Below are positions 32,241 to 43,632 of a stretch of DNA of 64,000 nucleotides, one piece after another. The notes beneath the pieces are model-generated. The model searched no databases. It was given only the letters and a program-made list of their open reading frames with translations, and was not told the DNA's origin. Source of the DNA: Uranotaenia lowii (taxonomy: Eukaryota > Arthropoda > Insecta > Diptera > Culicidae); assembly GCF_029784155.1 (NCBI RefSeq), contig NC_073691.1, positions 143,252,461 through 143,316,460 of the forward strand, given 5' to 3'. Both the position numbers and the translations under genes were made by a program. Position 1 is the first letter of the stretch. Every line of letters begins with the position of its first letter.

Positions 32241-34200
32241 AGAAAAGTTTTTTCGAGCTGCCTAAAACGAGACAAGGCTTTAATTTAAGAGATGAAGTCA
32301 AATTACCTTTCAGTAGTTGCTGCAGCTCTTCATCGGTTTTCTGATCAGTTGCCAGAGCATCAAAGTCGATCGAGGTGGCATCAACTGCTCCGATTCGAGA
32401 AAGTAAATCCGCTGTAACGTTGTGCTTACCAACGACATGCCGAATGTCGGTAGTTATTTGGCCGATAAAATCCAACTGACGTGCTTGACGATTTGATGCC
32501 TTGTCCAGTTTCTGATTGAATGCGAAGGTAATTGGCTTGTGATCCGTGTAGATGTGGCACTGACGACCTTCTAACATGAATCTATAATGCCGAACCGCCA
32601 TGTAGATTGCCGTGAGTTCCCGATCGTAAGTGCTGTACCCTAGTTGAGTGTTGTCAAACTTTTTGGAGAAAAACCCCAGAGGCTGAAGAGTGCCGTTCAC
32701 AATTTGGTGCAGAACGGCGCCCGCTGCCGTGTTAGATGCATCTACCCATAGAGACAGTTCTGCATGCTTGGCCGGATGAGCAAGAAGCGTCGCATTGGCC
32801 AGTTGTTGTTTACACTTCTCAAAAGCAGATACAGATTCGGGTACCCATTTTAATTTTGATTTGTCGTTCCGTTTGTTTCCTGGAATCATTGTCAAAAGCG
32901 GCGCCTGGGACTTTATTGCATCAGGAATAAAACGGCGGTAAAAATTTAGCATTGCTAAAAAACTTTTCAACTCGCTTACTGTACTAGGTTGTTTAAAATT
33001 CTGTAAGGTTTCGACTCGTTCCGGCAAGGGTTTGATGCCTTCTGAAGTTACCAAGTGGCCCAAGAAAACTATTTCAGATTGGCCGAATTCACACTTGGCA
33101 ACGTTTATTTTAAGGTTGTGTTGATCGAGACGGGAAAAAAGTAGCCGGAGGTGCTCGCGATGTTCCTGGGGTGATTTTGATGCTATAAAGATATCGTCTA
33201 TGTATGGAAAGACGAAATCTAGGCCTCGGACTACTTCGTGGATCAACCTTTGAAAAGTTTGGGCGGCATTCCTAAGACCGAATGTCATAAAAAGGAACTC
33301 ATAGAGGCCGAACGGCGTCGTGATGGCCGTCTTCGGGACGTCGTCAGGGTGGATGGGAACCTGGTGAAAAGCTTTCTGTAGGTCTATTTTTGAAAAAATA
33401 GTGTTACCTTGCAAGTTTGAGGTGAAGTCTTGCAGGTAAGGCAAGGGGTATCGATCGGGGATGGTTTGGCTGTTCAGTGAGCGATAGTCACCACATGGAC
33501 GCCAGGAACCGTCGGCTTTTCTTACCATATGTAACGGGCTAGACCAGTTGCTGCTGGACGGCCGACAGATGCCGAGCTTCATGAGCAACTCGAACTCGGC
33601 TCTGGCGGCGGCCAATTTGTCCGGGGGAAGACGTCGGGGCCGAGCAAAAACAGGCTGACTGGTTGTTTCGATACGGTGGACTACTGTGCTCTCACACACA
33701 GTTCCTGGTGGTGCGATTCTGGTGATTGACGGAAACTCTGCGAGCAACTCTGCATAAGGTGATCGTGAGCAAAATGATTTTATAGAGTACTCACTAGTTT
33801 TTTCCAAGAATCCAGATGACTCAAGCTGTGTTGTGTTGTCTATCAACCTTTTACGCTTTAGGTCGATCAGCAAATCGTAGTGGCATATAAAATCGGCTCC
33901 TATTATGCCAGATGTAACGTCAGCTATGAGGAAGTTCCAAAGGAACTCACGTCGTAGTCCGAGATTGACTTTGAGAAGAGCTTCTCCATAAACTTGAATT
34001 GGAGATCCGTTGGCGGCAAATAGTTTTAAAGTTGTTGGTTTAAGGGCAGCTGATTTAAAATCTTTCGGTATAACAGACACATCAGCTCCAGTGTCGATCA
34101 GAAATTTCATTCTCGAAGATGAATCCGCAATTTTTAACCGAAAGATTTTGGCTGTGTCGGCAACTTCACCGCCGGACGACACAGCATCAGCTTGAAGGCG
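32134..34200 (-). CDS. pol: Pol: protease, reverse transcriptase, RNase H, start of integrase
   Basis: Open from just after the gag UGA to 32134, counted here from the GTG at 34182. Retropepsin active site LIDTGADVSVIP is at residues 28-39. Reverse transcriptase spans about 170-400, with motif A in FSKIDLQKAF (Asp 267) and the catalytic FPYIDD at 325-330. RNase H starts at LWVDASNTAAGAV (Asp 481) and includes TDHKP near 546. The first strand of the integrase zinc domain, RPFITKKFREKVLQATH, is at about 636-652; the frame then crosses a deletion junction and stops. All catalytic residues of protease, RT and RNase H are present. It makes no start of its own and is in the same frame as gag, so expression would need readthrough of the UGA at 34201-34203, unless the UGA is a recent mutation. 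Confidence 0.93.
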   Translation of the reverse strand, partial: RLQADAVSSGGEVADTAKIFRLKIADSSSRMKFLIDTGADVSVIPKDFKSAALKPTTLKLFAANGSPIQVYGEALLKVNLGLRREFLWNFLIADVTSGIIGADFICHYDLLIDLKRKRLIDNTTQLESSGFLEKTSEYSIKSFCSRSPYAELLAEFPSITRIAPPGTVCESTVVHRIETTSQPVFARPRRLPPDKLAAARAEFELLMKLGICRPSSSNWSSPLHMVRKADGSWRPCGDYRSLNSQTIPDRYPLPYLQDFTSNLQGNTIFSKIDLQKAFHQVPIHPDDVPKTAITTPFGLYEFLFMTFGLRNAAQTFQRLIHEVVRGLDFVFPYIDDIFIASKSPQEHREHLRLLFSRLDQHNLKINVAKCEFGQSEIVFLGHLVTSEGIKPLPERVETLQNFKQPSTVSELKSFLAMLNFYRRFIPDAIKSQAPLLTMIPGNKRNDKSKLKWVPESVSAFEKCKQQLANATLLAHPAKHAELSLWVDASNTAAGAVLHQIVNGTLQPLGFFSKKFDNTQLGYSTYDRELTAIYMAVRHYRFMLEGRQCHIYTDHKPITFAFNQKLDKASNRQARQLDFIGQITTDIRHVVGKHNVTADLLSRIGAVDATSIDFDALATDQKTDEELQQLLKGNLTSSLKLKPCLVLGSSKKLFCDCTTTRSRPFITKKFREKVLQATHFQSCDALPQH

Positions 34201-34203
34201 TCA
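34201..34203 (-). promoter_or_regulatory. In-frame UGA between gag and pol
   Basis: The codon context is CAA UGA CGC. A C directly after UGA and a CAA before the stop are both associated with leaky termination in eukaryotes. No other stop lies between gag and the protease. A CGA-to-UGA mutation is the simple alternative. Confidence 0.5.
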
Positions 34204-35058
34204 TTGATTTGTAGATGATGTTGTTGAGGATCTGCCGAACGAACACGGTTGTCGACAGATGCGTGCATCACGGCCAAATTTTCGATGGTACCAACACACA
34301 TCATCGGATGGTTCTGTTTGTCGGTATGTGAATCTCGAACGGTTACGAGATCGAGATCGGGATCGTGTCGAGAAAGCTTGCTCGAATTTTTTAGTCAACT
34401 GTGCAATTTCGAGCTGAAGCGATGCGATGCTGGGTTCTTTAGTTGTGACGGGAGCTATATTGGAGGGTCCGGCGGTCGAATCTATGGCGCTTATATTACG
34501 CAAACCCATAGACTCGAGGATAGCGTCTGCGATACGGAGCTTCTCATTCGCACTGCCTTGAGAAGCAATCACTGCAGCTTGGATGTAAGGAGGTAATCTC
34601 GTAGCCCAGAGATCGAGCAAAACTTGTTCGGATAGCGCAGAACCCGCAGCGCGACGCATGTCGTTAAAAAGTTGACTTGGTCTCAAATCTCCCAGTGGCA
34701 TATCAGAAAGAACGCGTTGCAGCCTCTTCTGTTGGCTGTCGGCAAAATGGGCGATGAGTTTAGCTTTGATGAATTGGTATTTATCGACAACAGGCACTGT
34801 TTCGATGATAGTACGAAGGTCATTTAATTTCTCTGGCGGAACTTGGGCCATGACGATATTATATCGTCTCGTGTCGTGTGCCGACCCAATTCCGCTGGCC
34901 GCAAACCAAAACTCTAGCGATAAGAAATAGGATTCTATATTCGCATCAGACATACATGGTGGGTTAAGCCGTGGTGTCGAAATGGCTTCCACTCTATCAC
35001 TCGAGTCATTCGCATTTTCAGTCACCGTCGCGGGTTTAACACCGTCCGAATATTCCAT
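34201..35058 (-). CDS. gag: Gag polyprotein with CHCC zinc motif
   Basis: A 285-codon frame with ATG at 35058. The N-terminal 60-200 residues form a capsid-like domain (IESYFLSLEFWFAASGI, ending near LLDLWATRLPPYIQ) typical of CsRn1-type gags. An Arg/Ser-rich stretch (about 230-243) precedes the unusual zinc motif CWYHRKFGRDARICRQPC at residues 255-272, with C-x2-H-x9-C-x3-C spacing. This differs from the retroviral CCHC knuckle and is diagnostic of the CsRn1 group. The frame ends in a UGA (34201-34203) with pol continuing in the same frame. Confidence 0.92.
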   Translation of the reverse strand: MEYSDGVKPATVTENANDSSDRVEAISTPRLNPPCMSDANIESYFLSLEFWFAASGIGSAHDTRRYNIVMAQVPPEKLNDLRTIIETVPVVDKYQFIKAKLIAHFADSQQKRLQRVLSDMPLGDLRPSQLFNDMRRAAGSALSEQVLLDLWATRLPPYIQAAVIASQGSANEKLRIADAILESMGLRNISAIDSTAGPSNIAPVTTKEPSIASLQLEIAQLTKKFEQAFSTRSRSRSRNRSRFTYRQTEPSDDVCWYHRKFGRDARICRQPCSFGRSSTTSSTNQ

Positions 35059-35130
35059 TTCGTTTAAAAAACACGAATTCGATTATTTACGGAAAGAACT
35101 ATGAATATTTTCGAATATTCACACTAGAAG

Positions 35131-35145
35131 CATACGGGGTCACCA
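35131..35145 (-). other. Primer-binding site, tRNA-Trp type
   Basis: On the minus strand TGGTGACCCCGTATG lies three bases after the LTR end. TGGTGACCCCG is the complement expected for the 3' end of tRNA-Trp, the primer known for CsRn1-group elements; the last bases diverge. Confidence 0.75.
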
Positions 35146-35148
35146 ATA

Positions 35149-35328
35149 TGGCACGAGCTATTCGGAGCGATAAGAAAAGGGTCTGATCTTTCCAGTGGTC
35201 AAGACTTTATTGGCTATTGCTTATCTAAGATAACAAAAGATTTTAGTTTTTGGTAGTGTGCATTATTCACCACGGATGCTGTGATCATCGAGCAGTCAGA
35301 GTGACGATGATGATTGATGACTGCTACA
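35149..35328 (-). repeat. 5' LTR
   Basis: A 180-bp LTR with TG...CA ends on the minus strand (TGTAGC...CGTGCCA). Identical to the 3' LTR where both exist. Confidence 0.93.
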
Positions 35329-36445
35329 TTTATGAATGCTCATATTCGATACAAAATAATTCCTGGCAACAAAACTTAACAGTTTTGAACTGTGATTGGA
35401 AAAGTGAGTCGAAAATCCAACTTCCAATGCAAAATACGATAAGTTTTCGGAAAATTTTTATTCTGTGCTGTCGTTATTTCAAACATTGGTTAAAAAAAAC
35501 TGTTTCTCAAAAACTATGTAGAAATGCAACACCAATCAAAAACTGTCACAAAATATTTGTTTCTTGTAACACATATCCATATTTTTTTTTTATATTGAAT
35601 TTAATTTACAAGGGTAGAATATATCTGATGGTGATGAAAAGTATTAGAAAAACATAAGATTTAAAAAGAATTTAAAAAGAAGAATGGTTTTAAGCCGAAC
35701 ATCATAAACTATTTGAAAAAGATGTGTTAGCATTTTTTTTGCCCATTATAGTCTTTGTTTCTCTATTACTAGCCCATTGACATTTTCTTTTTTTGCAAAA
35801 TTTAATTTTTTACAAGTTTTTGTTTAAAAAGCTAATTATATCCATCTGCTACTAGCAGGGATACATTTTTCCAAAACTTTCTCTGTCATGAGGTTAATTG
35901 TCCAAGTTTCGATAGAACGGTTACTTGAAAAAGCCATCTTTTGACACCAGTCGGAGGGTTAAGAAAATCAGCAGTTGAATAAAGGATGTTCAAATATTCT
36001 GCCACTTGTTTTCAATTTAATACTAGTGTCGTGATTTTACGAATCTCAATTGAGAGATTCACTTAGACACGTCTGTTGCTCAAAAAAATAGATCAATGTC
36101 TGACTTTGATTGCTTTGCCTAGAGTTGTCAAAATAACAAACGTTGCCATTTGCATTTATTTACATCCCTACATTTTTTCTCACCTCTATTCTCAATTAGA
36201 ACATTTTAGGCATTTTTTTTTGTTTTTTTTCCTCTTAGAAAAATTAATAACCAAATATCCTTTATTTTTATTTCATATTCCACATCTTTATTCTCTATCC
36301 TACAAATTATATTTTATTTCAGCAAATCATTCATCTCATCTTTACTTTCCTTCTCAACTCTATTCTCAATAGTATCTTTTATTAACAGTCTTTTGTTTTT
36401 AAAAAATACATTTTTTTATTATGAATTTCCCTCATCTCAATTCTA
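35329..36445. other. AT-rich spacer
   Basis: No supportable gene. Long A/T runs; the frame at 36076-36372 is low-complexity. Confidence 0.5.
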
Positions 36446-36991
36446 CCCCAGCAAACATTTTTGTAGGTATATTTCTCAACAAACTTTGCTATACGCTTCA
36501 TATACTTTATAAAATCATCTTATATAACTCGAAAAAAACAGCATTTACGTACTAAAGTGGAGGCAATATACATACATATTTTAAACTTCTGGCTTATGCG
36601 ATAAGTGTTGTAAAAATTGAACGACATACAACACCTTTTACCGTACATCCTGACAGTATGCGAGAGAGAGCAAGTTTTGCTCTCAATGCATGCAAACCGT
36701 TGCCAGCGACAATATTTGCTGCTTCGACAGTTTAACCAAATGGAACCTCTGATTTTTAGAAATCTGGTTGCACTGCTAATCGCAGAGAGAATAACAAGGT
36801 TGTTTTCTCACTTGAATCCCGCACGCGGGAGACAAATTTGCAAACATGGCGCAATTTTGTCATATAGGAGTCGGTAGACTTTAACTAACCATTTTTACGA
36901 TCATTTACTTGGTTTGGTAGGAATTACGATTCGCATTATCATTGTTAACGAGTTGAGCTGACATTTCTAATGCGATGTTATGTTTGCTGGG
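36446..36991. mobile_element. Non-autonomous element with CCCAGCAAACAT inverted ends
   Basis: CCCAGCAAACAT at the left and ATGTTTGCTGGG at the right are exact inverted repeats 546 bp apart. The right half (36745-36991) is homologous, in reverse orientation, to 62341-62620, showing a dispersed family. A hairpin (gagagcaa/ttgctctc) is at 36662-36684. No target duplication was recognised. It has no coding capacity. Confidence 0.75.
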
Positions 36992-37207
36992 ACATTCCAC
37001 TATATTCCACTACTACCAACCCAAAAGTATTCTTCACAAAAGCCTTCCCTATCTGTGCATTTTCTGTTACTCTGTTTTTTTTTACTAAGGCCGGAATAAT
37101 CCCAAAACATTCTAAGCATCAGCTTTCTCAAACGGTACTTTTTTACGCAATTTCTAATCGTTTCATAACTACTACAAGAGCTGTTATGTTACAATATTTT
37201 TAAATTC

Positions 37208-38800
37208 ATTAAGCCAATTCTGTCTTTTCTACCAGAGAGCCAAATCAAAACAAACAATCAGCAGCAGCTGCCTTAAAAATTTGTTCTTCCTTAGCCAATT
37301 CCGTTTTTTTATACCGGAACGCCAAATTGAAGCAAACTGACAGTAGCAGCAGCCTTGTCATTTTCCACCGGAAAGCCAAATCTAAGCCTCAAAAATCTAC
37401 GCTAGCCAATCCGTCTTATTCCACCGGCAGGCCAAATCAATAAAATCAGCAGCGGCAGCAGCCATAAAAATCTGTGCTTCTAAAGCCAATTCGTCTTATT
37501 CCACCGGCAGACTAAATCTGAACAACAAGCAGCGGCAGCAGCCTTAAAAATCTGCACTTCTAAAGTAAATCCGTCTTATTCCACCGGCAGGCCAAATCGA
37601 AACAATTATTTAGCAGCGTAAGCAGCCTTAAAAATCTGCGCTTCTAAAGCCAACTGCCACTGGAAGGCCAAATCAAAACAATCAGCAGCCTTAAAAATTT
37701 GTGCTTCAAAAGCCAATTCCGTCTTATTCCACCGGAAGGCCAAACAAAAACAATCAGCAGCAGCAGCCTTAAAAATCTGTGCTTCTAAAGTCAATCCGTC
37801 TTATTCCACCGGCAGGCCAAATCAATACAATCAGCAGCGGCAGCAGCCTTAAAAATCTGTGCATCTAAAGCCAATCCGCTTTATTCCACCGGCAGATAAA
37901 ATCAAAACAATCAGCAGCGTTAGCAGCCTTAAAAATCTGCACTTCTAAAAACAATCCGTCTTTTCCGGTGGCAAAGCCAAACAAAATAAATCAGCATCAG
38001 CAGCCTTAAAAATCTGCGCTTCTAAAGCCAATTCCGTCTTATTTCACCGGAAGGGCAAATCAAAACAATCAGCAGCCTAAGCCTTAAAAATCTGTGCTTC
38101 TAAAGCCAATCCGCCTAATTCCACTGGAAGGCCAAATCGAAACAATCAGCAGCCTTAAAAATTCTGGCTTCAAAAGCCAATTCCGTCTTATTCCACCGGA
38201 AGGCCAAATCAAAACATTCAGCAGCGGCAGCAGCCTTGAAAATCTGCGCTTCAAAAACCAATCCGTCTTATTCCACCGGCAGGCCAAATCAATACAATCA
38301 GCAGCGACAGCAACCTTCAAAATCTGTGCTTCTAAAGTCAATCCGTCTTATTCCACCGGCAGGCCAAATCAATACATTCAGCAGCGGCAGCAGCCTTAAA
38401 AATCTGTGCATCTAAAGCCAATCCGCTTTATTCCACCGGCAGATCAAATCAAAACAATCAGCAGCGATAGCAGCCTTAAAAATCTGCGCTTCTCAAGACA
38501 ATCCGTCTTTTCCGGCGGCAAAGCCAAACAAAAACAATCAGCAGCAGCAGCCTTAAAAATCTGCGCTTCTAAAGCCAATTCCGTCTTATTTCACCGGAAG
38601 GGCAAATCAAAACAATCAGCAGCCTAAACCTTAAAAATCTGTGCTTCTAAAGCCAATCCGCCTTATTCGACTGGAAGGCGAAATCAAAACAATCAGCAGC
38701 CTTAAAAATCTGTGCTTCAAAAGCCAATTCCTTCTTATTCCACCGGAAGGCCAAATCAAAACAATCAGCAGCAACAGCAGCCTTGAAAATCTGCTATGGG
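37208..38800. repeat. Minisatellite, about 20 units of about 78 bp, with 547-bp higher-order repeat
   Basis: Units contain aatcagcagcagcagcctta, aaatctgYgcttctaaagcc, aattccgtcttattccaccg and gaaggccaaatcaaaac, and vary in length through CAG-type expansions and small deletions. Rare variants recur at exactly 547 bp: the ttttccggYggcaaagcc variant at 37959 and 38506, and gcctaaRccttaaa at 38075 and 38622. So a seven-unit block was duplicated. The minus-strand frames (LEAQIFKAAAADCF) are by-products of the repeat. Confidence 0.95.
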
Positions 38801-41752
38801 AGCTATTAAGCAAACACTAGCGGCACCATGTACTCCATAGAAAAGTTTTGATTAATTATGGAGCTTTTAGAAAGCTTTTGCAAACGGCCATACATTTTTC
38901 CAAACTACAAAACGTCAACCATTTACCTGGCATCACGGATGGGTCGATTCACGATGACGTATGTTCCCTTTCGTGGTGACAGTTCGCGCGTCCTGTTTAC
39001 AAAATTTTACGAACGAGAAATGGGGTGCGGTAAAATTTTTCGCGTAGCTGCACGGTCAAGAAATTTCACTCAAAACTCAGTTTGAGAATAGCAAAAAACC
39101 AAGTCCCATTTTGTGATCTAAATTTACCGCATTTTTTGGTTTCTTAAAATGGTTATCTCTCCAGGAATGAACAGAAAGTAGAAAATTCTTTAAAATTTAG
39201 AAAAGAAGGTTTGTTTACTTAAATATTTCAACATGTTTTGAAAACCCTTTTATCAACTCATTCCTCTGGACCAACACACTTTGCATTGAATATTCTGGGG
39301 CAGCGCTTCTACTTGAAATAAAAAATCCCATTCGATGTCCAAATGTGGAAGCTTCTAAAGAAATGGAATGTGCCGAATCGATTGTCCGGAAGTTTCTTGT
39401 GTTATTTTGAACGGAAGCTGTAAACAAATGCAAATATTTATACGACAACACTATTTAGGGACAGAAGAATCCAAAATAGTAAAATTCTCCGTTGAACATA
39501 CTGAAAGAAAAGGCTATACTGTTCTAAATTGTTACGATATAATATTTTGGGGATTAAAAATAACGTCGGATAATTTTACTTTTAAGTTTAAATCCATTTA
39601 TTCCAATATTTCTGTTTTAAGCTGGAATAACAATCAAAATGATTGATTTGTTTCATACTTAAATCAAGTAATTTCTTTAGAACTCATTTTCTTTTTAAAT
39701 TTCTTTCATTCCAAAACTGAGCTGAGAACTATTGCTAAAAAAGTGTGAATGAAAATAAAATGCGGACCCAAATGTATGCTTTGCTTCCTCAGCGTGTAGA
39801 ATTGGAAAATTGGAAAGGCAGTGGCAATGGCAATGAGGCCAGGCAGTGCGTGAATCGACCTATAGACATTTATTTTATTCTATTTATCTTCAGTGTTGCC
39901 GAATACAGCTATCATTTTATTATTTTACATTTATAATTAAATTTGATTTATGTTCTGCATATCTTTCATCTCATACCTACAAATAGGTCCACATAAATAC
40001 ATGTTTCCATGCGAATTGTATGCTGATAAATCTAATTTTGACGGATTTATATGGTACGAAAACTGTCCTGATTCATTTATTTAACGGTTTGTTTTTCTAA
40101 TCTTGTAAACTAAACTTTCTTTTGATACCATATTTGTATCCTTTGCTTGTGCACAGACATACAGAAATTTTTTTCTCAATTTCTTTATTATTTTATTTCA
40201 AACATCTGGCATCCCAGGTTTCTATTTCAACAATCACTCTGCAAAATATGGGTAATTGCCATTTGGTTGTTTTTGAGATATTGCAGTTTAAATGGCAAAA
40301 ATCCAAAAAGCCCATTTTTCGTAGAATTACTGTATCTCAGAAAACACAACTTAAGAAAGCTATTAGGTATATCTTACGTTGAAAATTTGATCAAACAATA
40401 TTCATCAGTGAAAAGTTGGAGAACTTCAAGTCGAAGTGACTGTGTGCGTGCACGTTTCTATACAATTATAAATTGCACATTATGTTTGTCTCGATTTGAT
40501 GGTTTTAATTCAAGATTTACAAAAAGTTACACATATGCTTATGAGAATATTTGAGATTATTGAAAACAATAAAGTTTTAAAACAAGTTTTAAATTATTTT
40601 AAGAAAACGTATCTTCTCAAAGGTGGATCGACCAATTATTAGAAAAGACAATCTTTGCACCCAGAGAGGACCAAAGTTTTGCTCGCATTTCCCTTTCCTT
40701 CATGAGAACGGAGAAGTCGGGGCAGAGATTCCATTCCATTAATTATTACTGATTTCAAAATGGAAGACCCGCTCCACCACCGACAGCTCCTGCTACGTCG
40801 TCAAAATTTTCTGCTGAGGATGAGTTTTGTGTCCCGGAAAACGGTTTTCTTCCCGAAAAATCCGCCGTATCGCTCGTTCATGAGTATGCATGTGAATATG
40901 TATAGTCTAGGGCGGAGTACACATGGGCCCCATGCTTCCTCTTTTGGACTTTTTCTCAGACATTGCTCTGCAGGAAACTTTTCCACAATTTTTGATTTTC
41001 CTCCTCTATCTCTTCCCGGTGAGGCAGCTGAACTCGCGTTATCCATATGGATGAATTCGCCTCGAGATCTTCCGCCTTGTTTCCCTATTTTCCTACTCAG
41101 AATGCGCCTTATTCCTGCTTCATGAAAGGCCCACGTTTGTCCCGCAACGAAACAAACATAAAAGTTGGTGCTCTTCCTTCCCCATTCTTGTGGAAAACTT
41201 GGTGTGTTTTAAAGCAATGAATGGTTTTGTGATTTACTGCCGTCAATGGCAGCTTACTTTGGCGAAGCCGAGCCGAAGCTTAAAGTCGAAAGGAAATTTA
41301 TTGGAGAATGGCACAATGTTTATTTGTGTTCATCGGATGCCATTTTTCAAGTCATGGTAAACTCCTGCCACACCCCCGTTCAATTTTCATCGGCGCCTTC
41401 CAGCAAAATTCCGGGGGCGGAATCATCATGTCAGTGGAATGTTCCAAATCGGATGGGCGCATGGGAAAACACGTTCCTTCCAAAAAGATGGATGTGGATT
41501 TGCTGAAAAGCGCTGTCGTCATTCATCAGCACTATTATGGGCCCTGTCATCGACAATGCACGATTCAATTTGCAGCCGCCACCACACATGGATGTTTAGT
41601 TTTTTTCTCTACTCGTGATGTTAGGCTCTTATTCATCGCTCTTATTCATATTGCATTAGATTAAAATTTACACCAAATTCAACGGTAGAGAAAACAATAT
41701 CAGAATGTCCAGGCCGTTTAACCGTAAAGACCAAACTGAACCCCATTGGGGT
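38801..41752. other. Unannotated spacer
   Basis: AT-rich at 38850-40700, more balanced at 40700-41650. Overlapping frames on both strands (40760-41125 plus, 40801-41046 minus, 41246-41664 plus) have no recognisable domain. Could contain host non-coding or regulatory DNA; no direct evidence. Confidence 0.4.
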
Positions 41753-41976
41753 TTGTACTCCATTTTCCCGAAAACCATTGCCCAGAATTAAAAATCACCA
41801 GAATAACAATCACCAGAAATCCACTTTCCCATAATTTTTTTCCCAGAATGCACCATTTACTAGAATTTTTTTTCCCCTAGAATGAACCATATTCCAACAT
41901 TTTTTTTAACCAGCATGAAACATTTTCCAGAAAAAAATTCGCCAGAACTACCATTTCCCAGAAAATTTATGCAAAA
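41753..41976 (+). repeat. Modular CCAGAAT repeat, copy 1
   Basis: Begins TTGTACTCCATTTTCCCG, then about ten irregularly spaced modules of the type CCCAGAATGaaCCATTT or ccattttccagaaaaaa. Related tracts: 55067-55290, 55815-56041 (inverted) and 62639-62703. Confidence 0.8.
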
Positions 41977-42394
41977 AATATGTCATAATTATGACAAAAA
42001 CCTAATGTAGAAGTTTCGGATCTACTAAAGATCAAACCTCTTCTATGTCTAATCTAAGACTACCTCTCCTGGAACCTCGTTCCACTTTATTTATACAAGA
42101 AAAGACGCTGGCTCTGGATCGTCAACAGTGGAGGTCCTTTCTCACGGCCCTATGCACCGGGAGACCGGCGCGGGATCATAAACTAAGTTAAAGATAAGCA
42201 TAAACTAAGTTCAAGATAAGCACCCGACGCGTTGGTAATTTCCATCGTTCTTTTTGGTTTCGTTCTATGCATCAAACCAAACAAACGTGAAATTACCAAT
42301 GATTCCAAGCGTGGGAGACAGACAGAGGGTAATAATTTATTCTATGCAGGTGGCTGAAGCATTAATTATGCTGAGCCACACTAAACATATAAAA
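41977..42394. other. Spacer with 22-bp tandem duplication
   Basis: Mostly unique; a 22-mer (cataaactaagttMaagataag) is repeated at 42177-42198 and 42199-42220. The stretch 42000-42230 has features reminiscent of LTR sequence but no partner to prove it. Confidence 0.45.
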
Positions 42395-43632
42395 ATGAAT
42401 TTCAGTCTGCCTGTCTTCCTGTCTGTTCCCTATAGACTCGGAGGCCGATTAACGAGAAACCTTGGCAGGTGGGGGCATTGAAGGCCGGGGAAGGTTCCTA
42501 TTATGGTTTGAGACCCCTCCTCTCACAGAAAGGGGGGAGGGGGACTTCCAAAACAAATGACAAATATTTGCACAACTCGAGAACCGATCAAGCAAATGGT
42601 TTCAAACTTGACGTGGGAGGCCCATTTTAGTTACGAGAAATATTTCTATGATTATTTGAGACCCCTCTTCCTTTCCAATAGGGAGATTGGAAGGAGGGGA
42701 GGGAGCCTTTCCTACAATTTTTTACATAACACGAAAACTCATCAAGCAAATGAAACTAAATTTTGCATGGGATAGTATAAGGGTATGAGAAATGTTCCAA
42801 TGAATATTTGGCACCCATAAATTCCTTCCAATGGGGAGATATGAAGAGGGAACGGTGGCTCCCATACAATTTTTTACTTAACCGGAGGAACTAATCAACA
42901 CAAATGGGAACCAAATTCGGCATGGAAGGATATTTGGTAACGAGAAATGTTTTTATGTATATTTGCGACCCATCCCTCCTTCAAATGGGAAAATAGGAGA
43001 GGGGAAGATGTCCTCTCATACAATTTTTTACATAACTGGAGACGAATCGAGCAAAAGGATCCAAATATGGCATAATATGGTGTTAGGGTACGATAAATGT
43101 TTCCCTGAATCTTCGTATCTCTATCTCCGTTCAGTGGGGGTGATAGGGAGAAAAAGAGGGCTTCTGCATAATTTTTCACTTAATTTGAAAACTATTCAAG
43201 CAATTGGAATACGAGAAATATTCATTGATTATTATTTGAGAGACCCCTTCCTTCTTCCATTGGAAAGTTAGGAAGGGAGGAGTGAGGCTCCCATACAATT
43301 TTTATTGAATATCTCGAAAAAAATTCGAGCAAATGGAACAAGTTTTTGGCATGGAAGGGTATTTGAGAACAAAAATAGTTTCTATCGATATTTGGTACCA
43401 CTCCCATCTTCCAGTGGAGAGATTGGATAGGAACTCCTTTACAATTTTTTACAGAACTAGAGGATTCATTAAGCTAGTGGAAGCAATTTTGGCATTGGAG
43501 AGAAAATAGAGATTCATAGGATTATTTGAAACCCCTCCGTTATTCTATGGGAGATATAGGTAGGGAGGTCCCCATCCCAAACTTCATATAGAAAAGGATT
43601 AGAGCACGAGAAATTGTCCCTTTTATTATTTG
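42395..43632. repeat. Satellite array, unit about 150 bp, running into the gap
   Basis: Starts with the complement of a CGAGTCTATAGGGAACAGAC motif. At least seven diverged units follow, each with a purine-rich aatggggagatnggagg block, then tacaattttttacataac (42711, 42868, 43017, 43170, 43296, 43440), then caagcaaatgg and tacgagaaatgtttctatg. Intervals vary from 126 to 157 bp. The array is cut by the N gap. A fragment of the same family, in reverse orientation, lies at 52010-52190. Confidence 0.85.

Larger units (their letters stand above)
31427..35328 (-). mobile_element. CsRn1-type Ty3/gypsy LTR retrotransposon, integrase-deleted
   Basis: A 3.9-kb minus-strand element. Order on the minus strand: 5' LTR (35328-35149), primer-binding site, gag, one in-frame UGA, protease-RT-RNase H, disrupted integrase, polypurine tract, 3' LTR (31600-31427). 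The CsRn1 group is indicated by the gag C-x2-H-x9-C-x3-C motif and a tRNA-Trp-type primer site. There is no envelope gene. The LTRs are identical over 174 bp, yet the integrase core is missing, and the outer six bases of the 3' LTR are absent. No target duplication is recognisable. Confidence 0.93.

Noticed and set aside
31522..35657. Small frames repeated in both LTRs (VVCIIHHGCCDHRAV)
   Set aside because: They lie in the LTRs on the strand opposite the element's genes and are identical only because the LTRs are identical.
37208..38800. Repeat protein on the minus strand (LEAQIFKAA-type)
   Set aside because: Frames are short, change with unit-length variation and contain many stops; no flanking coding sequence.
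40760..41664. Possible host exons
   Set aside because: Three frames on both strands overlap, none with motifs; a balanced composition alone is not evidence of coding.
42000..42240. Solo LTR
   Set aside because: Some LTR-like features, but no TG/CA ends with a target duplication and no partner copy in the window.
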